A stretch of DNA of 64,000 bases from Pseudomonas sp. LBUM920 (GTDB lineage Bacteria > Pseudomonadota > Gammaproteobacteria > Pseudomonadales > Pseudomonadaceae): positions 6,367,501-6,431,500 of the forward strand of contig NZ_CP027762.1 in NCBI RefSeq assembly GCF_003852315.1, read 5' to 3'. A program made the position numbers and the translations under genes. Numbering within the stretch: the first letter of the stretch is position 1; each line of letters opens with the position of its first letter. A model generated the notes under the pieces. It was not told where the DNA came from. It was given only the letters and a program-made list of their open reading frames with translations, and made no database searches. This document shows positions 17,669 through 26,396 of this stretch, in pieces.

Positions 17669-18184
17669 GTGGTAACTGAAATCGCTTCCCGCGACCGTCT
17701 GCAACCGTCCCTGCTGGACCGGTTGACCGACGACGACCCAACCAATCCCAAGGAAAGCGCCGACAAACGCGTGCTCTCCCTGACCCAATTGAAAGCCTCG
17801 GTGCTGCGCGACCTGGCGTGGCTGCTCAACACCACGTCGTTGCTGGACGCCGATGCCACGCTGCACACCCCGGCCGGTACGTCGGTGGTCAATTACGGCT
17901 TGCCGGCACTGGCGGGCAACAGCGTTTCCAGTGTCGATATCAAAGCCCTGGAAGCCCTGATCTACCAGGCCATCGCCACCTTTGAACCGCGTATTTTGCG
18001 CCACACCCTGCGCGTCAAAGCCCGTGTCGGCCACGGCGAAATGAACCACAACGCGCTGAGCTTCGAGATCGAAGGCGACCTGTGGGCGCAACCGGTGCCA
18101 CTGCGCTTGCTGCTGCAAACCGACCTCGACCTGGAATCCGGCCATGTGCGCGTGGTGAACGCCGACCAGCGGAGGCGCCCATGA
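17669..18184 (+). CDS. tssE: TssE, gp25-like baseplate protein
   Basis: 171 aa from GTG 17669, eight bases after GGAG; a TTG one codon upstream is possible. The gp25-like lysozyme-fold domain (LKASVLRDLAWLLNT... and FEPRILRHTLRV) is intact. It joins TssF, TssG and TssK in the baseplate wedge. Its stop overlaps the tssF start by four bases. In the P. aeruginosa H1 cluster tagJ sits between hcp and tssE; here only about 90 bases separate them. Confidence 0.93.
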   Translation: MVTEIASRDRLQPSLLDRLTDDDPTNPKESADKRVLSLTQLKASVLRDLAWLLNTTSLLDADATLHTPAGTSVVNYGLPALAGNSVSSVDIKALEALIYQAIATFEPRILRHTLRVKARVGHGEMNHNALSFEIEGDLWAQPVPLRLLLQTDLDLESGHVRVVNADQRRRP

Positions 18185-20040
18185 ACCCGCGCCTGCTGGA
18201 GCTGTACAACCAGGAACTGCACCACGTGCGCGAAAGCGCCGCCGAGTTCGCCAAGGAATACCCGAAGATCGCCAGTCGGCTGACCCTGTCCGGTATGGAC
18301 TGCGCCGACCCGTACGTCGAACGCCTGCTCGAAGGTTTTGCCTACCTCACCGCCCGCGTGCAACTCAAGCTCGACGCCGAGTACCCGACCTTCACCCACA
18401 ACCTGCTGGAAATCGCCTACCCGCACTACCTGGCGCCGACGCCGTCGATGACCGTGGTGCAATTGCAGACCGACCCGGATGAAGGCTCGCTGGCCAGCGG
18501 TTTCCCGTTGCCGCGCGACACCGTGTTGCGTGCCGCGCTGGGCCGCGAGACCCAGACCTGCTGCGAGTACCGCACCGCGCACCCGGTGACGCTGTGGCCG
18601 TTGCAGGTCAGCGGCGCCGAGTACTTCGGCAACCCTGCCGCCGTGCTCGGCCGCCTGGCCGCCAGCGAGCCGAAGGCCAAGGCCGGTTTGCGCCTGACCC
18701 TGCGCACCGGCGCCGAATTGCCGTTCAACAGCCTCGACCTCGACAACCTGCCGCTGTACCTCAGCGGCGCCGACGAGCAGCCGTTTCGCCTCTACGAACA
18801 ATTGCTGGGCAACGCCTGCGCGGTGTTTGCGCGCAAACCCGGCGGTGATTGGGTCGAACGCCTGCCGCACGACGCGTTGCGTTCGCGCGGCTTTGACGAC
18901 GCCGATGCGGCCATGCCGGTGGTGGCCCGCGCATTCCAGGGCTATCGCCTGTTGCAGGAATACTTCGCCCTGCCCCACCGCTTCCTGTTCGTCGAATTCG
19001 CCGAACTGAGCCGCGCGGTCAAACGCTGCGACGGCCAGGAGCTGGAATTGATCGTGCTGTTCGACCGCCACGAGCCGAGCCTGGAAGGCAGTGTCGGCCC
19101 GGCGCAGTTCATGCCGTTCTGCACGCCGGCGATCAACCTGTTCCCCAAACGCGTGGACCGTATTCATTTGTCTGACCGCGTTAACGAACACCACGTGATT
19201 GCCGACCGCACGCGGCCAATGGATTTCGAGATTCACTCGCTGAGCGGCATCACCGGCCACGGCACCGGGCCGGAGCAGCCGTTCCTGCCGTTCTATGCGG
19301 TGCGCGACCCGTCACGTTATGGGCGCGATCAGGCTTACTACACGCTGCGCCGCGAGCCGCGCGTGTTGTCCAGCGACCAGCGCCGCAACGGCCCGCGCTC
19401 TACCTACGTGGGCAGCGAAACCTTTGTCAGCCTGGTCGACAGCCAGCAAGCGCCCTACCGCCACGACTTGCGCCAACTCGGCGTGACCGCGCTGTGCACC
19501 AACCGCGATCTGCCGTTGTTCATGAGCGTGGGCAACGGCAAGACCGACTTTACTTTGGCCGACAGCGCACCCGTGTTGTCGGTGCGCTGCGTCGCCGGCC
19601 CGAGCCGCCCACGCGCCAGCCACGCGCATGACGCCAAGGCCTGGCGCCTGATCAGCCAGTTGTCGCTCAACTACCTGTCGCTGAGCGAACAGGGCCAGGG
19701 CGCCGGCGCTTTGCGTGAACTGCTGCGCCTGTATGGCGACAGCAACGACGCGGCGCTGCAACTGCAAATCGAAGGCCTGCGCGAAGTCAGCAGCAAAGCC
19801 GTGACCCGGCGCTTGCCGATGCCTGGCCCGATCGTGTTTGGCCGTGGGTTGGAAATTACCCTGGAATTCGATGAAAACGCGTTTCGCGGCACCGGCGTGT
19901 TTCTGCTCGGTGCGGTGCTGGAGCGCTTCCTGGCACGCTACGTGTCGATCAACAGTTTTACCGAGACGGTGATCCGTACCACCGAACGCGGCGAGATCAT
20001 GCGATGGAAAGCCAAGCCCGGGCGGCGTCCGACCCTGTGA
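18181..20040 (+). CDS. tssF: TssF baseplate protein
   Basis: 619 aa. The start MNPRLLELYNQELHHVRES and the motifs LLEGFAYLTARVQLKLD and LLEIAYPHYLAPTPSM identify the family. With TssG it forms the arms of the baseplate wedge. The ATG overlaps the tssE TGA, and its last 37 bases overlap the start of tssG, so the baseplate genes are tightly coupled. Confidence 0.96.
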   Translation: MNPRLLELYNQELHHVRESAAEFAKEYPKIASRLTLSGMDCADPYVERLLEGFAYLTARVQLKLDAEYPTFTHNLLEIAYPHYLAPTPSMTVVQLQTDPDEGSLASGFPLPRDTVLRAALGRETQTCCEYRTAHPVTLWPLQVSGAEYFGNPAAVLGRLAASEPKAKAGLRLTLRTGAELPFNSLDLDNLPLYLSGADEQPFRLYEQLLGNACAVFARKPGGDWVERLPHDALRSRGFDDADAAMPVVARAFQGYRLLQEYFALPHRFLFVEFAELSRAVKRCDGQELELIVLFDRHEPSLEGSVGPAQFMPFCTPAINLFPKRVDRIHLSDRVNEHHVIADRTRPMDFEIHSLSGITGHGTGPEQPFLPFYAVRDPSRYGRDQAYYTLRREPRVLSSDQRRNGPRSTYVGSETFVSLVDSQQAPYRHDLRQLGVTALCTNRDLPLFMSVGNGKTDFTLADSAPVLSVRCVAGPSRPRASHAHDAKAWRLISQLSLNYLSLSEQGQGAGALRELLRLYGDSNDAALQLQIEGLREVSSKAVTRRLPMPGPIVFGRGLEITLEFDENAFRGTGVFLLGAVLERFLARYVSINSFTETVIRTTERGEIMRWKAKPGRRPTL

Positions 20041-21047
20041 ACACACTGGATGCGATGCATCAGGAGCCCTGGGAATACGATTTCTTCCAGGCGCTGCGGC
20101 GTATCGAGTGCGAATCGCCGCAGCTGCCGCGCCTGGGCCACTCCCTGCGCCTGGCGGATGACCCGTTGCGCCTAGGGCAACAGGCCGATTGCACCTTCGC
20201 CCCGGCCACTTTGGCCTCGGTGGATCCCGGTGGCGAGGGCAAACCAGCGCGGCTTGAGCAGTTCTTCTTCGGCCTCGGCGGCCCCAACGGCCCGTTGCCG
20301 CTGCACATCACCGAGTATGTGCGCGAGCGCCAGCGCAACAACGCCGACAGCACCAGCAAGCAGTTTTTGGACGTGTTCCACCATCGCCTGCTCAGCCTGT
20401 TTTACCGGGCCTGGGCTGAGGCGCGGCCAACGGTCAGCCACGACCGCCCGGATGACGATTACTGGTCGGCACGCCTGGCGGCGCTGAGCGGCCGAGGAAT
20501 GCCGAGCCTGCTGAATCAGGGGTTGATTCCCGACACGGCGAAGCTGCATTACAGCGGCCACCTGTCAGCGCAAACCCGCTACCCGGATGGGCTTAAGGCG
20601 ATTCTGAGCGAGTATTTCGGCCTGCCGGTGGAGATCGAAGAATACGTCGGCCAATGGCTGGAATTGCCCGAGCGCAGCCGCGTCAGCGTCAGCGCCAACC
20701 AGTTGGGCGTGGATTTTTGCCTGGGCAGCCACGTGTGGGACCGCCAGCATAAATTCCGCATCCGCCTCGGCCCGCTCACGCTGGATGACTACATGGGCAT
20801 GCTGCCCGGCAGCCAGCCGTTCAACGAGCTGGTGGCGTGGGTGGCCGAGTACCTGGGCCATGAACTGGACTGGGACCTGAACCTGATTTTGCAACAACCC
20901 GAAGTACCGGCGCTGCAGCTCAATGGCCAGTTCCGCCTGGGCTTCAACACCTGGCTCGGCCGACCCGAGCATGACGCCAACGACCTAATCCTGGCTCGGC
21001 ATTACGCCGACCACGCCACCACCTCAAGGAATCCAGAGCATGGGTGA
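20004..21047 (+). CDS. tssG: TssG baseplate protein
   Basis: 347 aa. Family motifs include YDFFQALRRIE near the start, FFGLGGPNGPLPLHITEY, and the C-terminal QFRLGFNTWLG. The chosen ATG lies within tssF; a later ATG (MHQEPWEYDFF) is a possible shorter start. Its end overlaps clpV by eight bases. Confidence 0.94.
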   Translation: MESQARAASDPVNTLDAMHQEPWEYDFFQALRRIECESPQLPRLGHSLRLADDPLRLGQQADCTFAPATLASVDPGGEGKPARLEQFFFGLGGPNGPLPLHITEYVRERQRNNADSTSKQFLDVFHHRLLSLFYRAWAEARPTVSHDRPDDDYWSARLAALSGRGMPSLLNQGLIPDTAKLHYSGHLSAQTRYPDGLKAILSEYFGLPVEIEEYVGQWLELPERSRVSVSANQLGVDFCLGSHVWDRQHKFRIRLGPLTLDDYMGMLPGSQPFNELVAWVAEYLGHELDWDLNLILQQPEVPALQLNGQFRLGFNTWLGRPEHDANDLILARHYADHATTSRNPEHG

Positions 21048-23703
21048 AATCAGTCGCGCCGCACTGTTCGGCAAACTCAACAGCGTGGCCTACAAGGCCA
21101 TCGAAGCCGCCACTGTGTTCTGCAAACTGCGGGGCAACCCGTACGTGGAACTGGCCCACTGGTTTCACCAGTTGCTGCAACTGCAGGACTCGGACCTGCA
21201 CCGTATCATTCGCCAGTTCAACGTCGAGCCCGCCCGCCTGGCCCGTGACCTGACCGAAGCACTGGACCGCCTGCCACGCGGCTCGACGTCGATCACCGAC
21301 CTGTCGTCCCATGTGGAAGAAGCGGTGGAACGCGGTTGGGTCTACGGCAGCCTGATGTTCGGCGAAAGCCAGGTGCGCACCGGTTACCTGGTGCTCGGCA
21401 TTTTGAAAACCCCAAGCCTGCGCCATGCACTGCTGGGCTTGTCGTCCGAGTTCGACAAAATCAAAGCTGAAGCACTGAGCGAACGCTTCGACGAATACGT
21501 CGGCGACTCGCCCGAAAATGCATTGAGTGCCAGCGACGGCTTCAATGCCGGCGCTGTACCCGGCGAAGCCAGCGGCGCCATGGCACCGAGCGCGATGGGC
21601 AAGCAGGAGGCGCTCAAGCGCTTTACCGTGGACCTGACCGAACAGGCCCGCAGCGGCAAGCTCGACCCTATCGTCGGGCGTGATGAAGAGATCCGCCAAC
21701 TGGTGGATATCCTCATGCGTCGGCGCCAGAACAACCCGATCCTCACTGGCGAGGCCGGTGTGGGCAAGACCGCCGTGGTCGAAGGCTTCGCCCTGCGCAT
21801 CGTCGCCGGTGACGTGCCGCCCGCGCTCAAGGACGTGGAGCTGCGCAGCCTCGACGTGGGCCTGCTGCAAGCCGGCGCCAGCATGAAAGGCGAGTTCGAA
21901 CAGCGCCTGCGCCAGGTCATCGAAGACGTCCAGGCCTCGCCCAAGCCGATCATCCTGTTCATTGACGAAGCCCACACGCTGGTGGGTGCCGGTGGCGCTG
22001 CCGGGACCGGTGACGCCGCCAACCTGCTCAAGCCCGCCCTCGCCCGCGGCACCTTGCGTACCGTGGCCGCGACGACGTGGGCTGAGTACAAAAAACACAT
22101 CGAGAAGGACCCGGCGCTGACTCGCCGCTTCCAGGTCGTGCAAGTGGCCGAGCCGTCGGAAGACAAGGCGCTGCTGATGATGCGCGGCGTGGCCTCGACC
22201 ATGGAAAAACACCACCAGGTGCAGATCCTCGATGAAGCCCTGGAAGCTTCGGTGAAGCTGTCGCACCGCTACATTCCGGCGCGCCAGCTGCCGGATAAAT
22301 CCGTGAGCCTGCTGGACACCGCCTGCGCTCGCGTCGCCATCAGCCTGCATGCCGTGCCGGCCGAAGTCGACGACAGCCGCCGTCGCATCGAAGCGCTGGA
22401 AACCGAGCTGCAAATCATCGCCCGCGAGCATGCCATCGGCATCGCCATCGGGGCACGCCAGAGCAACAGCGAAGCCTTGCTGAGCGCTGAACGTGAACGC
22501 CTCGCGACGTTGGAAAGCCGCTGGGCCGAAGAGAAAACCCTGGTCGATGAGCTGCTCGCCACCCGTGCAACCCTGCGCGAGAAAGCCGGTGTTGTGGACA
22601 GCGGCAACGATGAGTTGCGCGCACAGCTGGTGGACCTGCAACAACGCCTCACCGTCCTGCAAGGCGAAACCCCGCTGATCCTGCCGACCGTGGATTACCA
22701 GGCGGTGGCCTCGGTGGTCGCCGACTGGACCGGCATCCCGGTGGGCCGCATGGCGCGCAACGAACTGGAGACGGTGCTTAACCTCGACCAGCACCTGAAA
22801 AAACGCATCATCGGCCAGGACCACGCCCTGCAGATGATCGCCAAGCGCATCCAGACCTCTCGCGCCGGTCTCGACAACCCGAGCAAGCCGATTGGCGTGT
22901 TCATGCTCGCCGGCACCTCGGGTGTGGGCAAGACCGAAACCGCGCTGGCGCTGGCTGAAGCCATGTACGGCGGTGAGCAGAACGTCATCACCATCAACAT
23001 GAGCGAGTTCCAGGAAGCCCACACCGTGTCGACCCTCAAGGGCGCGCCACCGGGCTATATCGGCTACGGCGAAGGCGGCGTGCTGACCGAAGCGGTGCGG
23101 CGCAAACCCTACAGTGTGGTGCTGCTGGACGAGGTGGAAAAAGCCCACCCGGACGTGCACGAGATCTTCTTCCAGGTGTTCGACAAGGGCGTGATGGAAG
23201 ATGGCGAAGGCCGCGTGATCGACTTCAAGAACACCCTGATCCTGCTGACGACCAACGCCGGCACCGAGTTGATTTCTCAGGTGTGCAAAGACCCGGCGAA
23301 TATTCCCGAGCCGGAAGAAATCGCCAAGGCGTTGCGCCAGCCATTGCTGGAAATTTTCCCGCCGGCGCTGCTCGGCCGTTTGGTGACGATTCCTTACTAC
23401 CCGCTGAGCGACGAGATGCTAAAGGCTATTACCCGCCTGCAACTCAACCGCATCAAAAAGCGTGTGGAGACGACGCACAAAGTAGCCTTCGACTACGACG
23501 ACGCGGTGGTCGATTTGATCGTCTCGCGCTGCACCGAAACCGAAAGCGGCGGGCGCATGATCGACACCCTCCTGACCAACAGCCTGCTGCCGGACATGAG
23601 CCGAGAATTCCTCACGCGCATGCTCGAAGGCAAGGCGCTGGCGGGTGTGCGTATCAGCACCCGGGATAATGAATTGCACTACGACTTCAGCGACGCCGAT
23701 TGA
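21040..23703 (+). CDS. clpV: ClpV (TssH), AAA+ ATPase that recycles the contracted sheath
   Basis: 887 aa with a ClpN domain, two AAA+ modules and a middle domain. Walker A motifs are GEAGVGKT at 237-244 and GTSGVGKT at 625-632; Walker B motifs IILFIDEAH and SVVLLDEVEKAH are intact. The N-terminal domain (about 10-155) binds the TssC helix exposed after contraction. It is the last gene before the vgrG unit and is followed by a REP pair. Confidence 0.97.
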   Translation: MGEISRAALFGKLNSVAYKAIEAATVFCKLRGNPYVELAHWFHQLLQLQDSDLHRIIRQFNVEPARLARDLTEALDRLPRGSTSITDLSSHVEEAVERGWVYGSLMFGESQVRTGYLVLGILKTPSLRHALLGLSSEFDKIKAEALSERFDEYVGDSPENALSASDGFNAGAVPGEASGAMAPSAMGKQEALKRFTVDLTEQARSGKLDPIVGRDEEIRQLVDILMRRRQNNPILTGEAGVGKTAVVEGFALRIVAGDVPPALKDVELRSLDVGLLQAGASMKGEFEQRLRQVIEDVQASPKPIILFIDEAHTLVGAGGAAGTGDAANLLKPALARGTLRTVAATTWAEYKKHIEKDPALTRRFQVVQVAEPSEDKALLMMRGVASTMEKHHQVQILDEALEASVKLSHRYIPARQLPDKSVSLLDTACARVAISLHAVPAEVDDSRRRIEALETELQIIAREHAIGIAIGARQSNSEALLSAERERLATLESRWAEEKTLVDELLATRATLREKAGVVDSGNDELRAQLVDLQQRLTVLQGETPLILPTVDYQAVASVVADWTGIPVGRMARNELETVLNLDQHLKKRIIGQDHALQMIAKRIQTSRAGLDNPSKPIGVFMLAGTSGVGKTETALALAEAMYGGEQNVITINMSEFQEAHTVSTLKGAPPGYIGYGEGGVLTEAVRRKPYSVVLLDEVEKAHPDVHEIFFQVFDKGVMEDGEGRVIDFKNTLILLTTNAGTELISQVCKDPANIPEPEEIAKALRQPLLEIFPPALLGRLVTIPYYPLSDEMLKAITRLQLNRIKKRVETTHKVAFDYDDAVVDLIVSRCTETESGGRMIDTLLTNSLLPDMSREFLTRMLEGKALAGVRISTRDNELHYDFSDAD

Positions 23704-23721
23704 TCTGACGAGATGCAGTCC

Positions 23722-23817
23722 AAATGTGGGAGGGGGCTTGCCCCCGATGGCGGTGAATCAGTCACTGCATGCATCAACTGACACACTGCTATCGGGGGCA
23801 AGCCCCCTCCCACATTT
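23722..23817. repeat. REP pair between clpV and vgrG
   Basis: Inverted REP elements of the GTGGGAGGGGGCTTGCCCCC subtype bound a spacer of about 40 bases and end in AAATGTGG/CCACATTT. This subtype differs from the other pairs in the window. It marks the border between the core T6SS operon and the effector unit. Confidence 0.88.
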
Positions 23818-23860
23818 AGAGCTGATTTCTTCAGTTACTAGGCAATTTACGGGTTAACCG

Positions 23861-25801
23861 ATGCTATTCAACCAAGCCTCACGCCTGGCCAAAGTCACCA
23901 GCCCTCTCGGGCCGGATGTGCTGCTGCTCAATGAAATGGGCGGCGGCGAAGAGCTGGGGCGGCTGTTCAACTATGAGCTGCAACTGACCTCGCTGGACGC
24001 CAATATCGACCTCAACCAGTTGCTGGGCAAGCCGATGAGCGTCGGCCTGCAACTGGCAGACGGTGGCGAGCGGCACTTCCACGGCATCGTCGCACGGTGC
24101 AGTCAGAACATCGACCAAGGCCAGTTCGCCAGTTATCAGGTGACGCTGCGCCCGTGGTTCTGGCTGCTGAGCCGCACCTCGGATTGCCGGATTTTCCAGA
24201 ACCAGAGCATCCCGCAGATCATCAAGCAGGTGTTTCGCGACTTGGGTTTTTCCGACTTCGAAGACGCCCTGAGCCGCCCGTACCGCGAGTGGGAATACTG
24301 CGTGCAGTACCGCGAGACCAGCTTCGATTTCGTCAGCCGCTTGATGGAACAGGAAGGCATCTACTACTTCTTCCGCCATGAGCCGGACCGCCATGTGCTG
24401 GTGCTGGCCGACGCCTATGGCGCCCACACCACGGTGCCGGGCTACGCGTCGATTCCGTATTACCCCAAGGACGAGCAGCAGCGCGAACGCGACCACATGC
24501 ACAACTGGCACCTGGCGCACGAAGTGCAACCGGGCTCACTGGAGCTTAACGACTATGACTTCCAGCGCCCCAGCGCCAGCATCGACGTGCGCTCGGCGAT
24601 GCCGCGCCCGCACACTGCCGGCGACTATCCGCTGTACGACTACCCCGGCACCTATGTGCAAAGCGAAGACGGCGAGCACTATGCGCGCACTCGCATCGAA
24701 GCCTTGCAAACCCTGCATGAACAGATCGAGTTCAGCGGCAATGCGCGTGGCCTCGGTTCAGGCCATTTGTTCAGCCTCACCGGTTTCAGCCGCCAGGACC
24801 AGAACCGCGAATACCTGATTGTCGGCTGTCGCTATTACATCGTTCAGGAAAGCCTGGAAAGCGGCGGCGGCTCGGGTTCGGCGCAATTCGAAAGCAGCCT
24901 GACGTGCATCGACGCCCAGCAAAGCTTCCGACCGCTGGCAAACACCCACAGACCCATCGTCAAAGGCCCGCAGACCGCCTTGGTGGTCGGCCCCAAAGGC
25001 GAAGAAATCTGGACCGACCAATACGGCCGCGTAAAGGTGCACTTCTACTGGGACCGCCACGACCAATCCAACGAAAACAGCTCGTGCTGGATTCGTGTAT
25101 CGCAATCCTGGGCCGGTAAAAACTGGGGCTCGATGCAGATCCCGCGGATCGGCCAGGAAGTGATCGTGAGCTTTCTGGAAGGAGACCCGGACCGGCCGAT
25201 CATCACCGGCCGGGTGTACAACGCCGAGCAGACGGTGCCTTACGACCTGCCGGAAAACGCCACACAGAGCGGCATGAAAAGCCGTTCGAGCAAGGGCGGC
25301 ACGCCGGCCAACTTCAATGAAATCCGCATGGAGGACAAGAAGGGTCTGGAGCAGTTGTATATCCATGCCGAGCGCAATCAGGACATCGTGGTGGAGGTGG
25401 ATGAAAGCCACTCGGTGGGGCATGACCGCAACAAGAGCATCGGGCATAACGAGACGGTGACCATCGGGAATAACCGTACGCGCATCGTCAAGCAGCAGGA
25501 CGTCCTCTTGGTCGGTCAGAGGAAGACCGACAGCATCAGCCAGAGCTACATCATCGAAGTGGGTGAAAACCTGCGCCTGGTCTGCGGCAAAAGCATCCTG
25601 GAGCTGAACGCCAGTGGGCAGATCAACCTCACCGGCGTGAATATCAGCTTTTATGCCAGCGGCGATGCCGAGTTCAACACCGGCGGCGTACTGCATCTGA
25701 ATAACGACCACGGCCCCGGCGCCACGCCCGATGGCCAGGGCATCAAAAAAAGCATCGACGCCAATATTGAAGCCGTCTTCCCCGCGCCTAAAAGCTCCTG
25801 A
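23861..25801 (+). CDS. vgrG: VgrG spike protein
   Basis: 646 aa. The gp27-like part (about 1-380) starts MLFNQASRLAKVTSPLG and contains the ELGRLFNYELQLTS segment. The gp5-like OB fold and beta-helix follow (GRVKVHFYWDRHDQ, SCWIRVSQSWAGKNWGSMQIPRIGQEV). The C-terminal tail after about 590 (SGDAEFNTGGVLHLNNDHGPG) has no recognisable enzyme domain and probably forms the site for the PAAR-Rhs effector. It is followed after 15 bases by the chaperone gene, so VgrG most likely carries the Rhs proteins encoded next. Confidence 0.95.
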   Translation: MLFNQASRLAKVTSPLGPDVLLLNEMGGGEELGRLFNYELQLTSLDANIDLNQLLGKPMSVGLQLADGGERHFHGIVARCSQNIDQGQFASYQVTLRPWFWLLSRTSDCRIFQNQSIPQIIKQVFRDLGFSDFEDALSRPYREWEYCVQYRETSFDFVSRLMEQEGIYYFFRHEPDRHVLVLADAYGAHTTVPGYASIPYYPKDEQQRERDHMHNWHLAHEVQPGSLELNDYDFQRPSASIDVRSAMPRPHTAGDYPLYDYPGTYVQSEDGEHYARTRIEALQTLHEQIEFSGNARGLGSGHLFSLTGFSRQDQNREYLIVGCRYYIVQESLESGGGSGSAQFESSLTCIDAQQSFRPLANTHRPIVKGPQTALVVGPKGEEIWTDQYGRVKVHFYWDRHDQSNENSSCWIRVSQSWAGKNWGSMQIPRIGQEVIVSFLEGDPDRPIITGRVYNAEQTVPYDLPENATQSGMKSRSSKGGTPANFNEIRMEDKKGLEQLYIHAERNQDIVVEVDESHSVGHDRNKSIGHNETVTIGNNRTRIVKQQDVLLVGQRKTDSISQSYIIEVGENLRLVCGKSILELNASGQINLTGVNISFYASGDAEFNTGGVLHLNNDHGPGATPDGQGIKKSIDANIEAVFPAPKSS

Positions 25802-25816
25802 CGAGACCCGTTTGCC

Positions 25817-26251
25817 ATGACGTACCGAATCAACGAATTCCAGTTCCAACTGCCTGCCGGCGAGCTGCAGGACGCGTCGATCAATATCCTCAAGTTTCCC
25901 GAACTGGGCACTTCATTGATCATCAGCCGCAGCTTTCTCGCCGAAGGCGAGACCCTGCACAGCAACTTCGATGACCAGCTCAAGCGCCTTGAAAAACAGG
26001 TTCAGGACCTGCGCTGCCAGCCGAGCGTTTCCGTGCGTTTGGGTGCAGCCCAAGAGGTGGAAGGCATTGAGCTGCGCAGCCAGTTCAACAAGGGCAATGA
26101 CAAGGTGTTCCAGTACCAGTTGGCGCTGGTGCTGCCGGGTACGCGCAAGATGCTCGCCTTGAGTTATGTGAAGGCTGACACGCTTGGTGATGCGGAAGCG
26201 GCGCATTGGGCATTGATAAAAAATTCGCTGTCGTTCGACGCTATTTCTTGA
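25817..26251 (+). CDS. Eag-type effector chaperone (DUF1795/DcrB-like)
   Basis: 144 aa. Compact alpha/beta protein of the DUF1795 family (MTYRINEFQFQLPAGELQDASIN, ending WALIKNSLSFDAIS). Members encoded between vgrG and a PAAR-Rhs gene (EagR/EagT) bind and shield the N-terminal transmembrane helices of the effector before loading on VgrG. The following rhs starts 12 bases downstream and does encode such helices. A truncated copy of this gene precedes the second rhs, making this the only intact chaperone seen in the window. Confidence 0.88.
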   Translation: MTYRINEFQFQLPAGELQDASINILKFPELGTSLIISRSFLAEGETLHSNFDDQLKRLEKQVQDLRCQPSVSVRLGAAQEVEGIELRSQFNKGNDKVFQYQLALVLPGTRKMLALSYVKADTLGDAEAAHWALIKNSLSFDAIS

Positions 26252-26396
26252 TGAGCGGCCTGCATGTCTGACGCGTTATGGGCGGCCCGAATGGGCGATG
26301 CGCTTTCCCACACCTCGATGATGGCGGACATCCTCGGTGGTGTGTTGGAAGTGGCGGCCAATATCGCGATCACTGCGGTGGCGACCGCTGCCGTGG
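26129..26396 (+). repeat. Duplicated seam: 3' end of chaperone gene plus start of rhs (copy 1)
   Basis: This segment is almost identical in DNA to 31406-31673, with the same spacing throughout. It covers the last 40 codons of the chaperone gene and the first 44 codons of rhs. Beyond it the two rhs genes diverge sharply at silent positions. It looks like the recombination or duplication edge that created the tandem rhs array. Confidence 0.85.

Noticed and set aside
20944..23160. 738-codon minus-strand frame opposite clpV
   Set aside because: Shadow of clpV; no motif or start site of its own.
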